Origin: Roseateles depolymerans
GTDB taxonomy: Bacteria; Pseudomonadota; Gammaproteobacteria; Burkholderiales; Burkholderiaceae_C
Reading direction: 5' to 3'
Assembly (NCBI RefSeq): GCF_003387155.1
Contig: NZ_QUMT01000001.1
Location: forward strand, 1,007,066-1,071,065
DNA: 64,000 bases
Positions within the stretch are counted from its first letter, which is position 1, and every line of letters begins with the position of its first letter. This document shows, in pieces, positions 25,232 through 33,057 of this stretch. Below the pieces are notes generated by a model that saw nothing but the letters and a program-made list of their open reading frames with translations, was not told the DNA's origin and ran no database searches. The position numbers were made by a program, and so were the translations under genes.

Positions 25232-25941
25232 GCCCCTCTCTCGACGACGCCGCCCATCTGGCGGCCCAACTGCTGGCCCGACGCTGGCTGCCCCGCAACC
25301 AGCCGCTGGTGCGCCGGGCCCTGATCGACCAGGAACTCTGGCGCGCCGTCAACGAGCGCCTGGCCGCCGTGGGCATGCGCATCGTGGACAACGTCTATGC
25401 CGACCACATCAGTCTGGCCATGCTGCGTCCCGCCGAGGTGGCGGTCTTTGGTGAAACCGGCCTGGCGTCCAACAACAACCTGGACCTGCCGCGCGACGGC
25501 GTGGCCTTGCTGGTGGTGCTGTGGGCGCTGATCGTGCTGCCCAAGCGCCAGCGCCAGTTGGCCCGCGCCGAGGAAGCCGCCGAAGGGCAGGGCGAGATGT
25601 TCGCCACCGACAAACCGATGCCCAGCGCCGCGAGCAGTGCGCCGACCTTGTCCTACCGCAGCCTGCTGGCGGACTTCGGCAACCAGCTGGGCAAGAAGAT
25701 GCGGCTGGACGCCAACCTCAAGCTGCTGGAGCGTCAGGGCTTCATCACTCGCAAAGGCGAAGACATTGCCGAAGGACCTTTGCTGGACCTGCTGCTGGAC
25801 TACGACACCCTGGCGCCGCGCATCCTGGACGGCGCGCTGGCCGATGTGCTGGCCCGCTCCACCGACGGCGAAGCCAGCCCGCTGCTCAACGCCATCCTGG
25901 CCGCGCGCCACAACGAAGAATCTGACCTGAGCGATTCCTGA
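25228..25941 (+). CDS. MukE/MksE/JetB-like subunit of the SMC complex
   Basis: A 237-residue protein overlapping its neighbours at both ends (ATGA with the kleisin-like gene, TGATG with the SMC gene), a coupling typical of stoichiometric complexes. It has helical stretches and a probable winged-helix region at about 135-205 (YRSLLADFGNQLGKKMRLD, LKLLERQGFITRKGED). Size and position fit the MukE/MksE/JetB dimeric subunit that binds the kleisin. No catalytic motif. Sequence identity to named families cannot be confirmed by eye. Confidence 0.65.
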   Translation: MSPSLDDAAHLAAQLLARRWLPRNQPLVRRALIDQELWRAVNERLAAVGMRIVDNVYADHISLAMLRPAEVAVFGETGLASNNNLDLPRDGVALLVVLWALIVLPKRQRQLARAEEAAEGQGEMFATDKPMPSAASSAPTLSYRSLLADFGNQLGKKMRLDANLKLLERQGFITRKGEDIAEGPLLDLLLDYDTLAPRILDGALADVLARSTDGEASPLLNAILAARHNEESDLSDS

Positions 25942-28760
25942 TGTTTCATCTCCAATCCCTGGAACTGCTGCACTGGGACTATTGCCGCCGCGTCTCGATG
26001 CCGCTGGACGGCAACATCATCACCATTGCCGGCCCGAACGGCTCGGGCAAGACCACGCTGCTGGATGCGATGCGCACCCTGCTGGGCCTGGAATGCTCCG
26101 GCGGCCGCACCTACAAGACCTATGCCCGCCACGCCAATGCGGAAACCGCCTGGCTGCGTGCGCTGGTGGACAACCGTCCGCGCGGCCGTCAGAACAGCAG
26201 CCGGCCCTTTGCCAGCTCGCTGCTCTATTCGGACCAGGTGACCCTGGCGTGCCGCATCTCGCGTCAGGGCGGGGACTGGGTGCGCCGCTACATCCTGGCC
26301 GATGGCGTCCATGAAATCGAGGCGCTGGACCAGAAGGCCGACAAGGACTGGCTGGGCATCGAGGCCTGGAAGAAGCGGCTGGAGGCTGCCGGCCTGACCC
26401 GGGCCATCGGCCGCGTGCTGGCGCTGGAGCAGGGGCAGACCGACCGCTTGTGCGAACTGTCCCCGAAGGAACTGCTGCGGCTGGTCTTTGAAGTCTTTGG
26501 CGACCAGGAAGTGCTGGACCGCTATGAACTGGCCCGCAACCATCAGCAGCAACTGCTCAAGGAAGTGGAGCAGGCCACGCATGAGCTCTCGCATGCGCAG
26601 GCGCAGCTCTCCGACCTGTCCAACCGCGTCAACAGCTATCAGCAATATCAGCTGCGCCTGAAAGAGCGCGAGCGCCTGGCCACCGAAGTGGTGCCGGTGC
26701 TGCAATGGAGCGAGCAGCGCCAGCGCACCGCGCAGCAGCTGCGCGACCTGCATCGTCAGCGGCTCTTCGCCCGTTCCGACGAACGCGGCATGAGCGAGAA
26801 GCGGGCCCACCTGCTGTCGCTGTTCCAGGCGCAGGAGGCGGCCCGCAACCGCCAGAGCGAGCTGGAGTCGCAGCGCAAGGAAGCCCGTCAGGCCTTCGAG
26901 GCGGCGCGTGACGGAGAGCGTCCGATGGAAGCCCTGGTCAAGCGCGAGGAAGACCTCAAGGCGCTGGCGGCGGTCGAGACCGACGGCGCCGCACTGACCA
27001 CTCGGCTGGAAGAGCTGGGCACGCGCCAGCATGAATTGCGGGAGAGCTTCACGCGCCACAACGACCAGCTTCGCAAGGCCCAGTCGGCCATGGATGCGCT
27101 CAGCGGCCAGCGTTTGCCGCCGCCGCCGCAGGAAGTCACGCGCTTTCGCAAGGCGTTGGATGAAGCCGGCATCCAGCACCATGTGCTGGCCGACTGCATC
27201 GATATCTCCGACGACCAGTGGCGTGCCGCTGCGGAAGGTTTCCTGCGCCCGTCCCGCTGGGTGGTGGTGCTGGCCCACAGCAGCGATGAAGCGCAGGCCT
27301 ACCGCCTGGCCTCGCGCGAGCGGTATCGGCACTACGTGGTGGCCGATGGGGAACAGGCCCCGGCGGTGAGCCCCAAGCACAGCCTGCTGTCGGTGCTGAA
27401 GTTCAATGCCAAGGCGCCGGGCTGGCTGCTGCGTCAGCTGGCCTCGATCCGCTGTGTGGCGGATACCGAGGAAGGTGCGCGGGTCGGTGGGGAATGGATC
27501 ACGCCGGATGCCTACTATCGCGACGGCCGCGGGGGCCGCAGCCTGTGGGTGGAACCTCGGGAATTCCAGTTTGGGGTCTCGGCGCTGGATGCGCGTCGTG
27601 CGTCGCTGGAGAAGGAGCTGGCCCGCTACGACCTGGAGCTGTCGCGCATTGCCAAGGAGCAGGTCGACATCGAACGTCAGCTCAAGGACGCCCATCGGGC
27701 CGCTCAGGGCCACAAGGCCGCGCAGGAGCTGGTGGAGCGGGCCGAGGAGTTCGCGCAGGCGCGTGCACGACTGCCGGGCTTGCGCCAGTCGCGGATCGAG
27801 GCGTCCACCCGCATGGCGGCGCTGGACCAGGAACACGATCGCGCCGTGGCGCAGGGCACTCGCAGCGAGCGGGACTATGAAGCCGCGCAGGCCTCGCTGA
27901 AGGCGAGCGAAGAGAACGTCTCCAAGGCCGAACGCGACTGGGCGTCCCGCCGCGATGATCTGCTGGCACAGGCCCGCCTGTCGCGCGAGGCCAAGGCCCG
28001 CTTCCCGTCGGCCTGGACACATCCCACGCGACTGGCCGCGCTGCGGGACGAATTCGAGAATGCCAAGCAGGCCGAGATTGCGGCCCGTCACGTGCAGCAG
28101 GAACTGGACACCGGCGTGTGGGAAACCGACCCGCAGGTGCAGGACCGTCATGCGCGCATGCAGGTGGCGGTGCTGGAGCAGACCACGCAGCTGGACGACC
28201 GCCGGGCCAGCAATGAGATGGCGCGGATTGCCGCCTTCAATGCCCGCGAGCGCTACATCGATGTGCTGCGCGCCACCGTGCGCCGCTACAAGAAGAATGT
28301 GCAGGAGCTGGGCGAGCTGGCCGGGGTGCATGCCCAGGCGGAACTGCCGCATCTGGACAACGACGACACGGTGCTGGCCCAGGCGGGTCTGCATGTGAAG
28401 TTCAACTTCGACGGCAAGGGAGAAGTGGGGCTGAACGACGGGGAAGCGTCGGGCGGGCAGCAGGTGCTCAAGAGCCTGATCCTGCTGGTCGGGCTGATGA
28501 AGGACGACGATGCGCCGGGCGGCTTCGTGTTCATCGACGAGCCGTTTGCTCACCTGGACGTGCGCAACATCCAGCTGGTGGGCCACTTCCTCAAGAGCAC
28601 GCGGGCGCAGTATCTGCTGACGACGCCGATCACCCACAACGTGGAAGTGTTCGAGCCGTCGGAGATTACGCTGGTGACCAGCAAGAAGCCGCGTGGGGAG
28701 CGGTGGGCACCGCCGATTGCGGTGCTGGCGAGGCGGCCGGAGGAGTCGGTGTACGGGTGA
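25941..28760 (+). CDS. SMC-type ATPase of a MukBEF/MksBEF/Wadjet-like complex
   Basis: A 939-residue SMC-family ATPase. The N-terminal head has Walker A GPNGSGKTTLLDAM at about 32-45. Long coiled-coil arms (residues about 200-370 and 555-720) flank a globular hinge-like domain at about 400-545. The C-terminal head has the ABC signature in a variant form (EASGGQQVLKSL), Walker B FVFIDEPFAHLD and the H-loop region LTTPITHN. The length is close to the short MksB type and below MukB. These complexes load on and compact or extrude DNA; related Wadjet systems add a nuclease (JetD) and restrict plasmids. No JetD-like gene is seen within several kilobases, so chromosome maintenance is at least as likely as defence. 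Confidence 0.85.
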   Translation: MFHLQSLELLHWDYCRRVSMPLDGNIITIAGPNGSGKTTLLDAMRTLLGLECSGGRTYKTYARHANAETAWLRALVDNRPRGRQNSSRPFASSLLYSDQVTLACRISRQGGDWVRRYILADGVHEIEALDQKADKDWLGIEAWKKRLEAAGLTRAIGRVLALEQGQTDRLCELSPKELLRLVFEVFGDQEVLDRYELARNHQQQLLKEVEQATHELSHAQAQLSDLSNRVNSYQQYQLRLKERERLATEVVPVLQWSEQRQRTAQQLRDLHRQRLFARSDERGMSEKRAHLLSLFQAQEAARNRQSELESQRKEARQAFEAARDGERPMEALVKREEDLKALAAVETDGAALTTRLEELGTRQHELRESFTRHNDQLRKAQSAMDALSGQRLPPPPQEVTRFRKALDEAGIQHHVLADCIDISDDQWRAAAEGFLRPSRWVVVLAHSSDEAQAYRLASRERYRHYVVADGEQAPAVSPKHSLLSVLKFNAKAPGWLLRQLASIRCVADTEEGARVGGEWITPDAYYRDGRGGRSLWVEPREFQFGVSALDARRASLEKELARYDLELSRIAKEQVDIERQLKDAHRAAQGHKAAQELVERAEEFAQARARLPGLRQSRIEASTRMAALDQEHDRAVAQGTRSERDYEAAQASLKASEENVSKAERDWASRRDDLLAQARLSREAKARFPSAWTHPTRLAALRDEFENAKQAEIAARHVQQELDTGVWETDPQVQDRHARMQVAVLEQTTQLDDRRASNEMARIAAFNARERYIDVLRATVRRYKKNVQELGELAGVHAQAELPHLDNDDTVLAQAGLHVKFNFDGKGEVGLNDGEASGGQQVLKSLILLVGLMKDDDAPGGFVFIDEPFAHLDVRNIQLVGHFLKSTRAQYLLTTPITHNVEVFEPSEITLVTSKKPRGERWAPPIAVLARRPEESVYG

Positions 28761-28791
28761 GTCGGCTTGCGCCAGGCTGCGTACTGGCGCA

Positions 28792-28816
28792 ACCGGAGTC
28801 ATGACCAAGTGACCAG
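28792..28816 (+). repeat. 25-bp direct repeat, copy 1
   Basis: This 25-bp sequence, which contains TGACCAAGTGACCA, recurs exactly at 29730-29754. The copies lie on either side of the AAA ATPase gene, 938 bases apart. It contains the direct hexamer repeat TGACCA. Confidence 0.85.
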
Positions 28817-28846
28817 CTTCCTTGTCAGCCACCGTTAGGAATTGCA

Positions 28847-29587
28847 ATGGTCCGTCGAGTCAAGCCGTATCTGCTTCACGCATCCTTCAAACCAGACGTC
28901 GAATTCGATTTCGATACCTATCCATTCAGTGTTCCTGCTGTTCGTGAATTGGAGAACATCAAGTTTCATCCGAATGTCACGTTCTTTGTCGGCGAGAACG
29001 GATCTGGCAAGTCCACCGTGATGGAGGCCCTGGCCGTGGCCTTGGGTTTCGGGCCGGAGGGAGGGACGAAGAATGTCCAGTTCAGCACCGTGGATTCCGT
29101 GTCTCCCTTGCATGACGCGCTGCGGATCGCCAAGGGGGTGCCGCAGCCGAAGGATGGCTACTTTCTCCGCGCTGAAAGCTTCTTCAACGTGGCGTCCTAC
29201 ATGGACAGCACCGGCTACGTGCAGGGGTATGGTGGGTCGCTGCACGAGCGCTCCCACGGGGAAGCCTTCATGGCGGTGCTGGTTCACAAGCTGCGCGGCA
29301 ACGGCATCTATCTGCTCGATGAACCGGAGTCGGCACTGTCACCCAACCGGCAACTGGCGGCACTCAGAGCCATCCACCAGCTGGTGGAGGATCAGTCGCA
29401 GTTCATCATTGCCACGCATTCACCCATCCTGCTGTCCTATCCCCATGCGAAGATCATTCAGTTCGACAGTTCTGGTCTGAGTGAGGTGGCTTATGAAGAC
29501 ACGGAACACTACGCCATCACGCAGGACTTCCTGAACAACTATCCGCGCCGCCTTCAGCAACTTCTTGCTGATGAAGACGATGCGTGA
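28847..29587 (+). CDS. AAA/ABC-type predicted ATPase
   Basis: A 246-residue single-domain ATPase with Walker A GENGSGKST at about residue 46-54, Walker B YLLDEPESALSP near 155-166 and an H-loop-like IATHSPILLS. It resembles the predicted ATPases of COG3910, small proteins with the SMC/OLD-like fold but without long coiled coils. The gene starts 87 bases after the SMC gene with AGGAA before the ATG. Its GC content is visibly lower than the operon upstream and it is bracketed by a 25-bp direct repeat, so it may be an inserted accessory gene. Function unknown. Confidence 0.82.
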   Translation: MVRRVKPYLLHASFKPDVEFDFDTYPFSVPAVRELENIKFHPNVTFFVGENGSGKSTVMEALAVALGFGPEGGTKNVQFSTVDSVSPLHDALRIAKGVPQPKDGYFLRAESFFNVASYMDSTGYVQGYGGSLHERSHGEAFMAVLVHKLRGNGIYLLDEPESALSPNRQLAALRAIHQLVEDQSQFIIATHSPILLSYPHAKIIQFDSSGLSEVAYEDTEHYAITQDFLNNYPRRLQQLLADEDDA

Positions 29588-29729
29588 TGTTGCTTGTTGT
29601 CTCCCATGTGAATGTCCCAATTGCACTCTGAATCCATCGAGCTTGTGCTTGTGACAGGGGCGGTCCACGGTCACCGAGAATCCCTGCGGAGCGTCCTTCA
29701 GCGATTGCTCCATGGCGGGAAGTGAAGAG

Positions 29730-29754
29730 ACCGGAGTCATGACCAAGTGACCAG
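29730..29754 (+). repeat. 25-bp direct repeat, copy 2
   Basis: Exact second copy of the sequence at 28792-28816, in the same orientation, located in the 209-base gap after the AAA ATPase gene. A partial match (ACCGGAGT) also occurs near 30315 after the next gene. Confidence 0.85.
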
Positions 29755-29796
29755 ACGAGAACTCCACCTCGTCATCATTGAGAAGGACAACACCCA

Positions 29797-30315
29797 ATGA
29801 CCGATGCCTCTTTCACCTGCTCGACCTGCGGCCAAGTGCATGCGGGTCTTCCGACCGACTATGGCTTCCGTCTCCCCGACGAAGTGCACGCATTGAACTA
29901 CCTCGAGCGCTACACAAAGTCGCGCAGCAATGCCGATCTCTGCACGCTCGACGAATCCAGATTCTTTCTGCGCGGAATTCTTCCTCTTCCGTTCCAGGAA
30001 CGTGAGGACCAGTTTTGCTGGGGCGTCTGGGTGGAGGTCAACAAGGCGACTCATGATCGCTACGTCGCGGGCTTCCACGATGACGCCCTGCAAGGTGCCA
30101 CGGCGACCGGCACTCTCGCCAACACCATTCCCGGCTATGCCGAGACCATGAGCCTTGAGGTTCAAGTCGAGTTTCAGAATGGGGGGAGTCGCCCGAAATT
30201 CCTGTTCCTGCCCAATGCCACGCACGCACTGGCGCACGAGCAACGCAGCGGCATCAGCAGCAAGCGTCATCACGACCTGCTCCACGCAGTGGGGCATTTC
30301 GACACTGAGGCGTAA
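29797..30315 (+). CDS. DUF2199 family protein
   Basis: A 172-residue soluble protein. It starts TDASFTCSTCGQVHAGLPTD, a CxxC-containing opening common in DUF2199 proteins, followed by the conserved GFRLPDEV and FFLRGILPLPF stretches and a WGVWVEV motif. Only one CxxC pair is visible, so metal binding would need another ligand. GAGAAGGA lies upstream of the ATG. Function of the family is unknown. Like the ATPase before it, the gene is lower in GC than its surroundings. Confidence 0.8.
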   Translation: MTDASFTCSTCGQVHAGLPTDYGFRLPDEVHALNYLERYTKSRSNADLCTLDESRFFLRGILPLPFQEREDQFCWGVWVEVNKATHDRYVAGFHDDALQGATATGTLANTIPGYAETMSLEVQVEFQNGGSRPKFLFLPNATHALAHEQRSGISSKRHHDLLHAVGHFDTEA

Positions 30316-30650
30316 ACCGGAGTATCAGACCCCAGCATGAGCGACCCGGAGCCACCCGTCCGCCTCTGCTTGCCGGCCGTTGTCATGCGCACGCTGGTGG
30401 CGGCCAGAGGACACACGGCACACCTCGCGCGAGTCGCGACCCCTCATCGGCAGGTCGCCGACTGAATTCTTAAAAGCCCGCTGGGCGGCGAAGTCGAAAC
30501 GACCTTGCATTCCCGGTCACCCATCAAAGGCCGAATCAGAACCAAGGTGGTGGCCGTGTAGGAACCCCAGCCTGGGCCAAGCCGCAGACAAGGCTTGTCG
30601 CCAAAGGGATGCAGGCTAGAAGATGCTTCATGCGCTGTGTAACCCAATCA
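30316..30650. other. intergenic stretch without a recognisable gene
   Basis: About 335 bases between the DUF2199 gene and the convergent small gene at 30651. Short frames exist on both strands but none shows a ribosome-binding site or family resemblance. It may contain the remains of a decayed gene. No strong terminator or repeat is visible apart from a partial match to the 25-bp repeat at its left end. Confidence 0.5.
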
Positions 30651-31043
30651 CTAGGGCACATAAACCAGGTGTATCGAGAACCGAGCACCGTCCTCAGACT
30701 CCGTGACCCGCCCTTGAAGGACCAGGTCACTCTGCCCTTCCTCGGCCGTCCACAGATCGACGAACACGTCCCAAAAGTCGCCGGTCCACTGCGCCACCGA
30801 CGTCTCCCACGTCGTTTCAGGCAGTTCGACCAGCGTGGCGCCGTAGTCCTCCAAGGCGTCACGAATGTGCTGGGCTTTTTCCGATGAAACCGGATCGACG
30901 CCATCAACGCCTTTTGAAAGGGCGTAATCACCCTCCACAAAGCAACGGACGATGTCACAAAGCATGGGACGCCAGGCGCCCGCAATTGGGTGCTCCCGGC
31001 TGTCATCTTTGACGGCTGGCGGGGTGTCTGGGAGGGTGCTCAT
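30651..31043 (-). CDS. small acidic protein of unknown function
   Basis: A 130-residue soluble, acidic protein starting MSTLPDTPPAVKDDSREHPI; the core runs from a Trp-Arg-Pro motif to a C-terminal segment ending SIHLVYVP. It is possibly a DUF7668-type protein, but this is not certain. Its ATG overlaps the stop of the MFS gene (TGATG), so it is translated with that transporter. No catalytic or membrane features are visible. Confidence 0.65.
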   Translation of the reverse strand: MSTLPDTPPAVKDDSREHPIAGAWRPMLCDIVRCFVEGDYALSKGVDGVDPVSSEKAQHIRDALEDYGATLVELPETTWETSVAQWTGDFWDVFVDLWTAEEGQSDLVLQGRVTESEDGARFSIHLVYVP

Positions 31044-32251
31044 CAACGTCTCGGCGGAATCCACATCCCGAGCAGCAAAGCCGCCAGCAATGCCAGCAGC
31101 CCAGTGACCGCAATCCCCCCCGACAGCGACACCGTCGCAATCAGCGCCGACAGCAATGCCGGCCCACTGGATCCACCCACGTCCGACAGGAATCGCCACA
31201 CGCCCAGGAAATACGCCCGCCCCAGTCGCGGCGCATGATCCGCCCCCAGCGTCATGATCAGGCCCGAGCCAATGCCGTTGCCAATGCCCACCGCCATGGC
31301 TGCGATCAGCAGTGAGGTCATGCCCGTGGTCCACGGCATCAGCAGCATGGCCACGCCGATGGTCACCATCGACGGCACCGCCACCCAGCGCCGGCCCTTC
31401 AGGTCCATCACCCGACCGGCCGGATAGAACAGCAGCATCTCCACGCCACCGGACAGACCGTAGATCAACGACGCAGCCGCAGGCGCCAGCATGAGGTGAT
31501 CGGCCCACAGCGGAATCACCGCCTGCCGCGACGAGCGCACGGCGCTCACCAGCAAGATGCCCAGGCCCAGCGTGAGAAACACATGCCGGTGGTCCCGCAA
31601 GATGCTGCGGAAGTTCACCGGTGCCGGAGCGGCCTGTCCAGCGGGCAGGGGAGGGGCCTGCAAGTCCGGCAGGCGCGCCCCGATGGCCGCCGCGCAAAGC
31701 ACCCCGGCAATGCCCACTGCAAACGCCGCCGACACGCCAAACAGATGAATGGCACCGGCCGCCAGAAAGGGCCCGATGAACATGCCAATCCGCATCACCC
31801 CACCCAGCGTGGACAAGGCACGCGCCCGATACAGCGGCGGCACCGCCTCGGTCAGGTAGCTCTGCCGCGCCAGGTTGTAGACCGCCTGGGACATGCCCAC
31901 CATGAAGCAGCCCGCCGCGAAGAACACCAGCTCGTGGGTAAACACCGACAGGCACATGCCCAGCGCGCTCCAGATGCCCGCGGCGATGATGGCGCCGCGC
32001 TCTCCCCATTTCATCGTGATCAGCGAGGCCGGCACGTTGTTGAGCAGCGACCCCAGGCTGATGAGCGTGACCACGAAGGCGGCCATCGACACCGAAGCGC
32101 CCAGGTCCCGCGCCATCAGCGGCACGATGGGCAGGATGGCGCCTTCCCCCAGACCGAACAGCAACGACGGCCCGAACGCCGGAAGGGCGATCTTGCGGAA
32201 AGAGAACTCGGGCGATTGAGCGGGCTCGGTGGGCGGGGAGATGGACGACAT
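31043..32251 (-). CDS. MFS transporter
   Basis: A 402-residue membrane protein with about 12 hydrophobic segments. It carries the MFS loop 2-3 pattern in slightly altered form (MKWGERGAI after the second segment) and typical early motifs GEGAILPIVPLMARDLG. It is not closely similar to the MFS gene at 5570. Substrate unknown; efflux of a small molecule is the usual role for this size. First in a two-gene unit with the small acidic protein. Confidence 0.86.
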   Translation of the reverse strand: MSSISPPTEPAQSPEFSFRKIALPAFGPSLLFGLGEGAILPIVPLMARDLGASVSMAAFVVTLISLGSLLNNVPASLITMKWGERGAIIAAGIWSALGMCLSVFTHELVFFAAGCFMVGMSQAVYNLARQSYLTEAVPPLYRARALSTLGGVMRIGMFIGPFLAAGAIHLFGVSAAFAVGIAGVLCAAAIGARLPDLQAPPLPAGQAAPAPVNFRSILRDHRHVFLTLGLGILLVSAVRSSRQAVIPLWADHLMLAPAAASLIYGLSGGVEMLLFYPAGRVMDLKGRRWVAVPSMVTIGVAMLLMPWTTGMTSLLIAAMAVGIGNGIGSGLIMTLGADHAPRLGRAYFLGVWRFLSDVGGSSGPALLSALIATVSLSGGIAVTGLLALLAALLLGMWIPPRR

Positions 32252-32332
32252 CAGGGGGGCACCGGAAGCGGCGGCGGGAGGGCCGACGGTGAATTCTGCG
32301 TCGGCTGCGTTTCTGAACGTGTGCCGAGGCTT

Positions 32333-32785
32333 CTATGGGTGCGATGTGTGAGTCAACGCGGTCTCTTCGGGACGATCCCAGGTCTCGGCGGCTGGCGTGC
32401 CCTGGTGATACCGCAATTGCCAGCCCTGCAGGCTGTGCGTCCACACGGACGAGCGCAGCGTGTGCAGGGTCAACGAGCCATCGGCTTGCCGATGGGCGCT
32501 TCGGTAGGTGAGCAAGGCCACATCCGGGGCCAGCATCACCAGCCGGAAGCGATCCGGCACGATCGCCGGCGGCTGCTCTTGGGAGAGCAGCAAGCGTGTG
32601 ACCGTCTCCCTCGTGTAGATGCGTCCTGAGCGGCCGACTTCATCGAAGTCCTCATGCATCAGCTGCGCCAGCCGCTCAGCGTTACAGCGTACGCCTGGAT
32701 GATGCAGCTCCACTTCCAGGGCGCGGAGCGTGTGGAGGAGGTCTGGATCGGCGGTCGATGGGGCGAGGGTGGGCGTGGCATTCAT
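32333..32785 (-). CDS. nuclear transport factor 2-like protein (DUF4440 type)
   Basis: A 150-residue protein. The sequence LLHTLRALEVELHHPGVRCN, then LAQLMHEDFDEVGRSGRIYTR and a late WTHSLQGWQLRYHQGTPA are the usual landmarks of SnoaL/DUF4440 proteins, a cone-shaped fold that binds small molecules. The ATG at 32785 was chosen to begin just before the first helix. Members are often uncharacterised. It stands alone, with the GH5 gene divergent about 270 bases away. Confidence 0.78.
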   Translation of the reverse strand: MNATPTLAPSTADPDLLHTLRALEVELHHPGVRCNAERLAQLMHEDFDEVGRSGRIYTRETVTRLLLSQEQPPAIVPDRFRLVMLAPDVALLTYRSAHRQADGSLTLHTLRSSVWTHSLQGWQLRYHQGTPAAETWDRPEETALTHTSHP

Positions 32786-33057
32786 CGGCTGATTATCTGC
32801 AGCCTTGACTTCGGGAACGCGGCCGGCGTTTCGCATCCATTCAAGGCCATGACGAAGATCCGTGAATGCTGGACTGTCATTGCCATCGGTGACACGAGCC
32901 GCCGTCCGCGGCATTGCGTCGTTAGCAGCAAGTTGCCAACTGTTGCTGGTTGATGGGAGCACGCTAACACGCTTGCATGGAACACTTTCCCGGCGTTGAG
33001 AAGCCCTGGGAGGGGCACTCGTCCGCTTCCAATTCATTGCTCAAGAAAGGCCTCGTC

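Noticed and set aside
23519-28760. Complete Wadjet defence system
   Set aside because: No nuclease subunit (JetD) follows or precedes the three genes, so a defence role is not supported by this window alone.
25800-28847. 1015-codon minus-strand frame opposite the SMC gene
   Set aside because: The sense strand carries Walker A, signature and Walker B motifs in correct order, so the antisense frame is a shadow.
29420-29797. Minus-strand frame across the 25-bp repeat after the AAA ATPase
   Set aside because: It overlaps the ATPase end, and the identical residues it shares with the frame at the other repeat copy come only from the 25-bp repeat itself.
30444-30647. Short minus-strand frame in the gap after the DUF2199 gene
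   Set aside because: No family resemblance, no ribosome-binding site. It could be part of a decayed gene but nothing in it supports a name.
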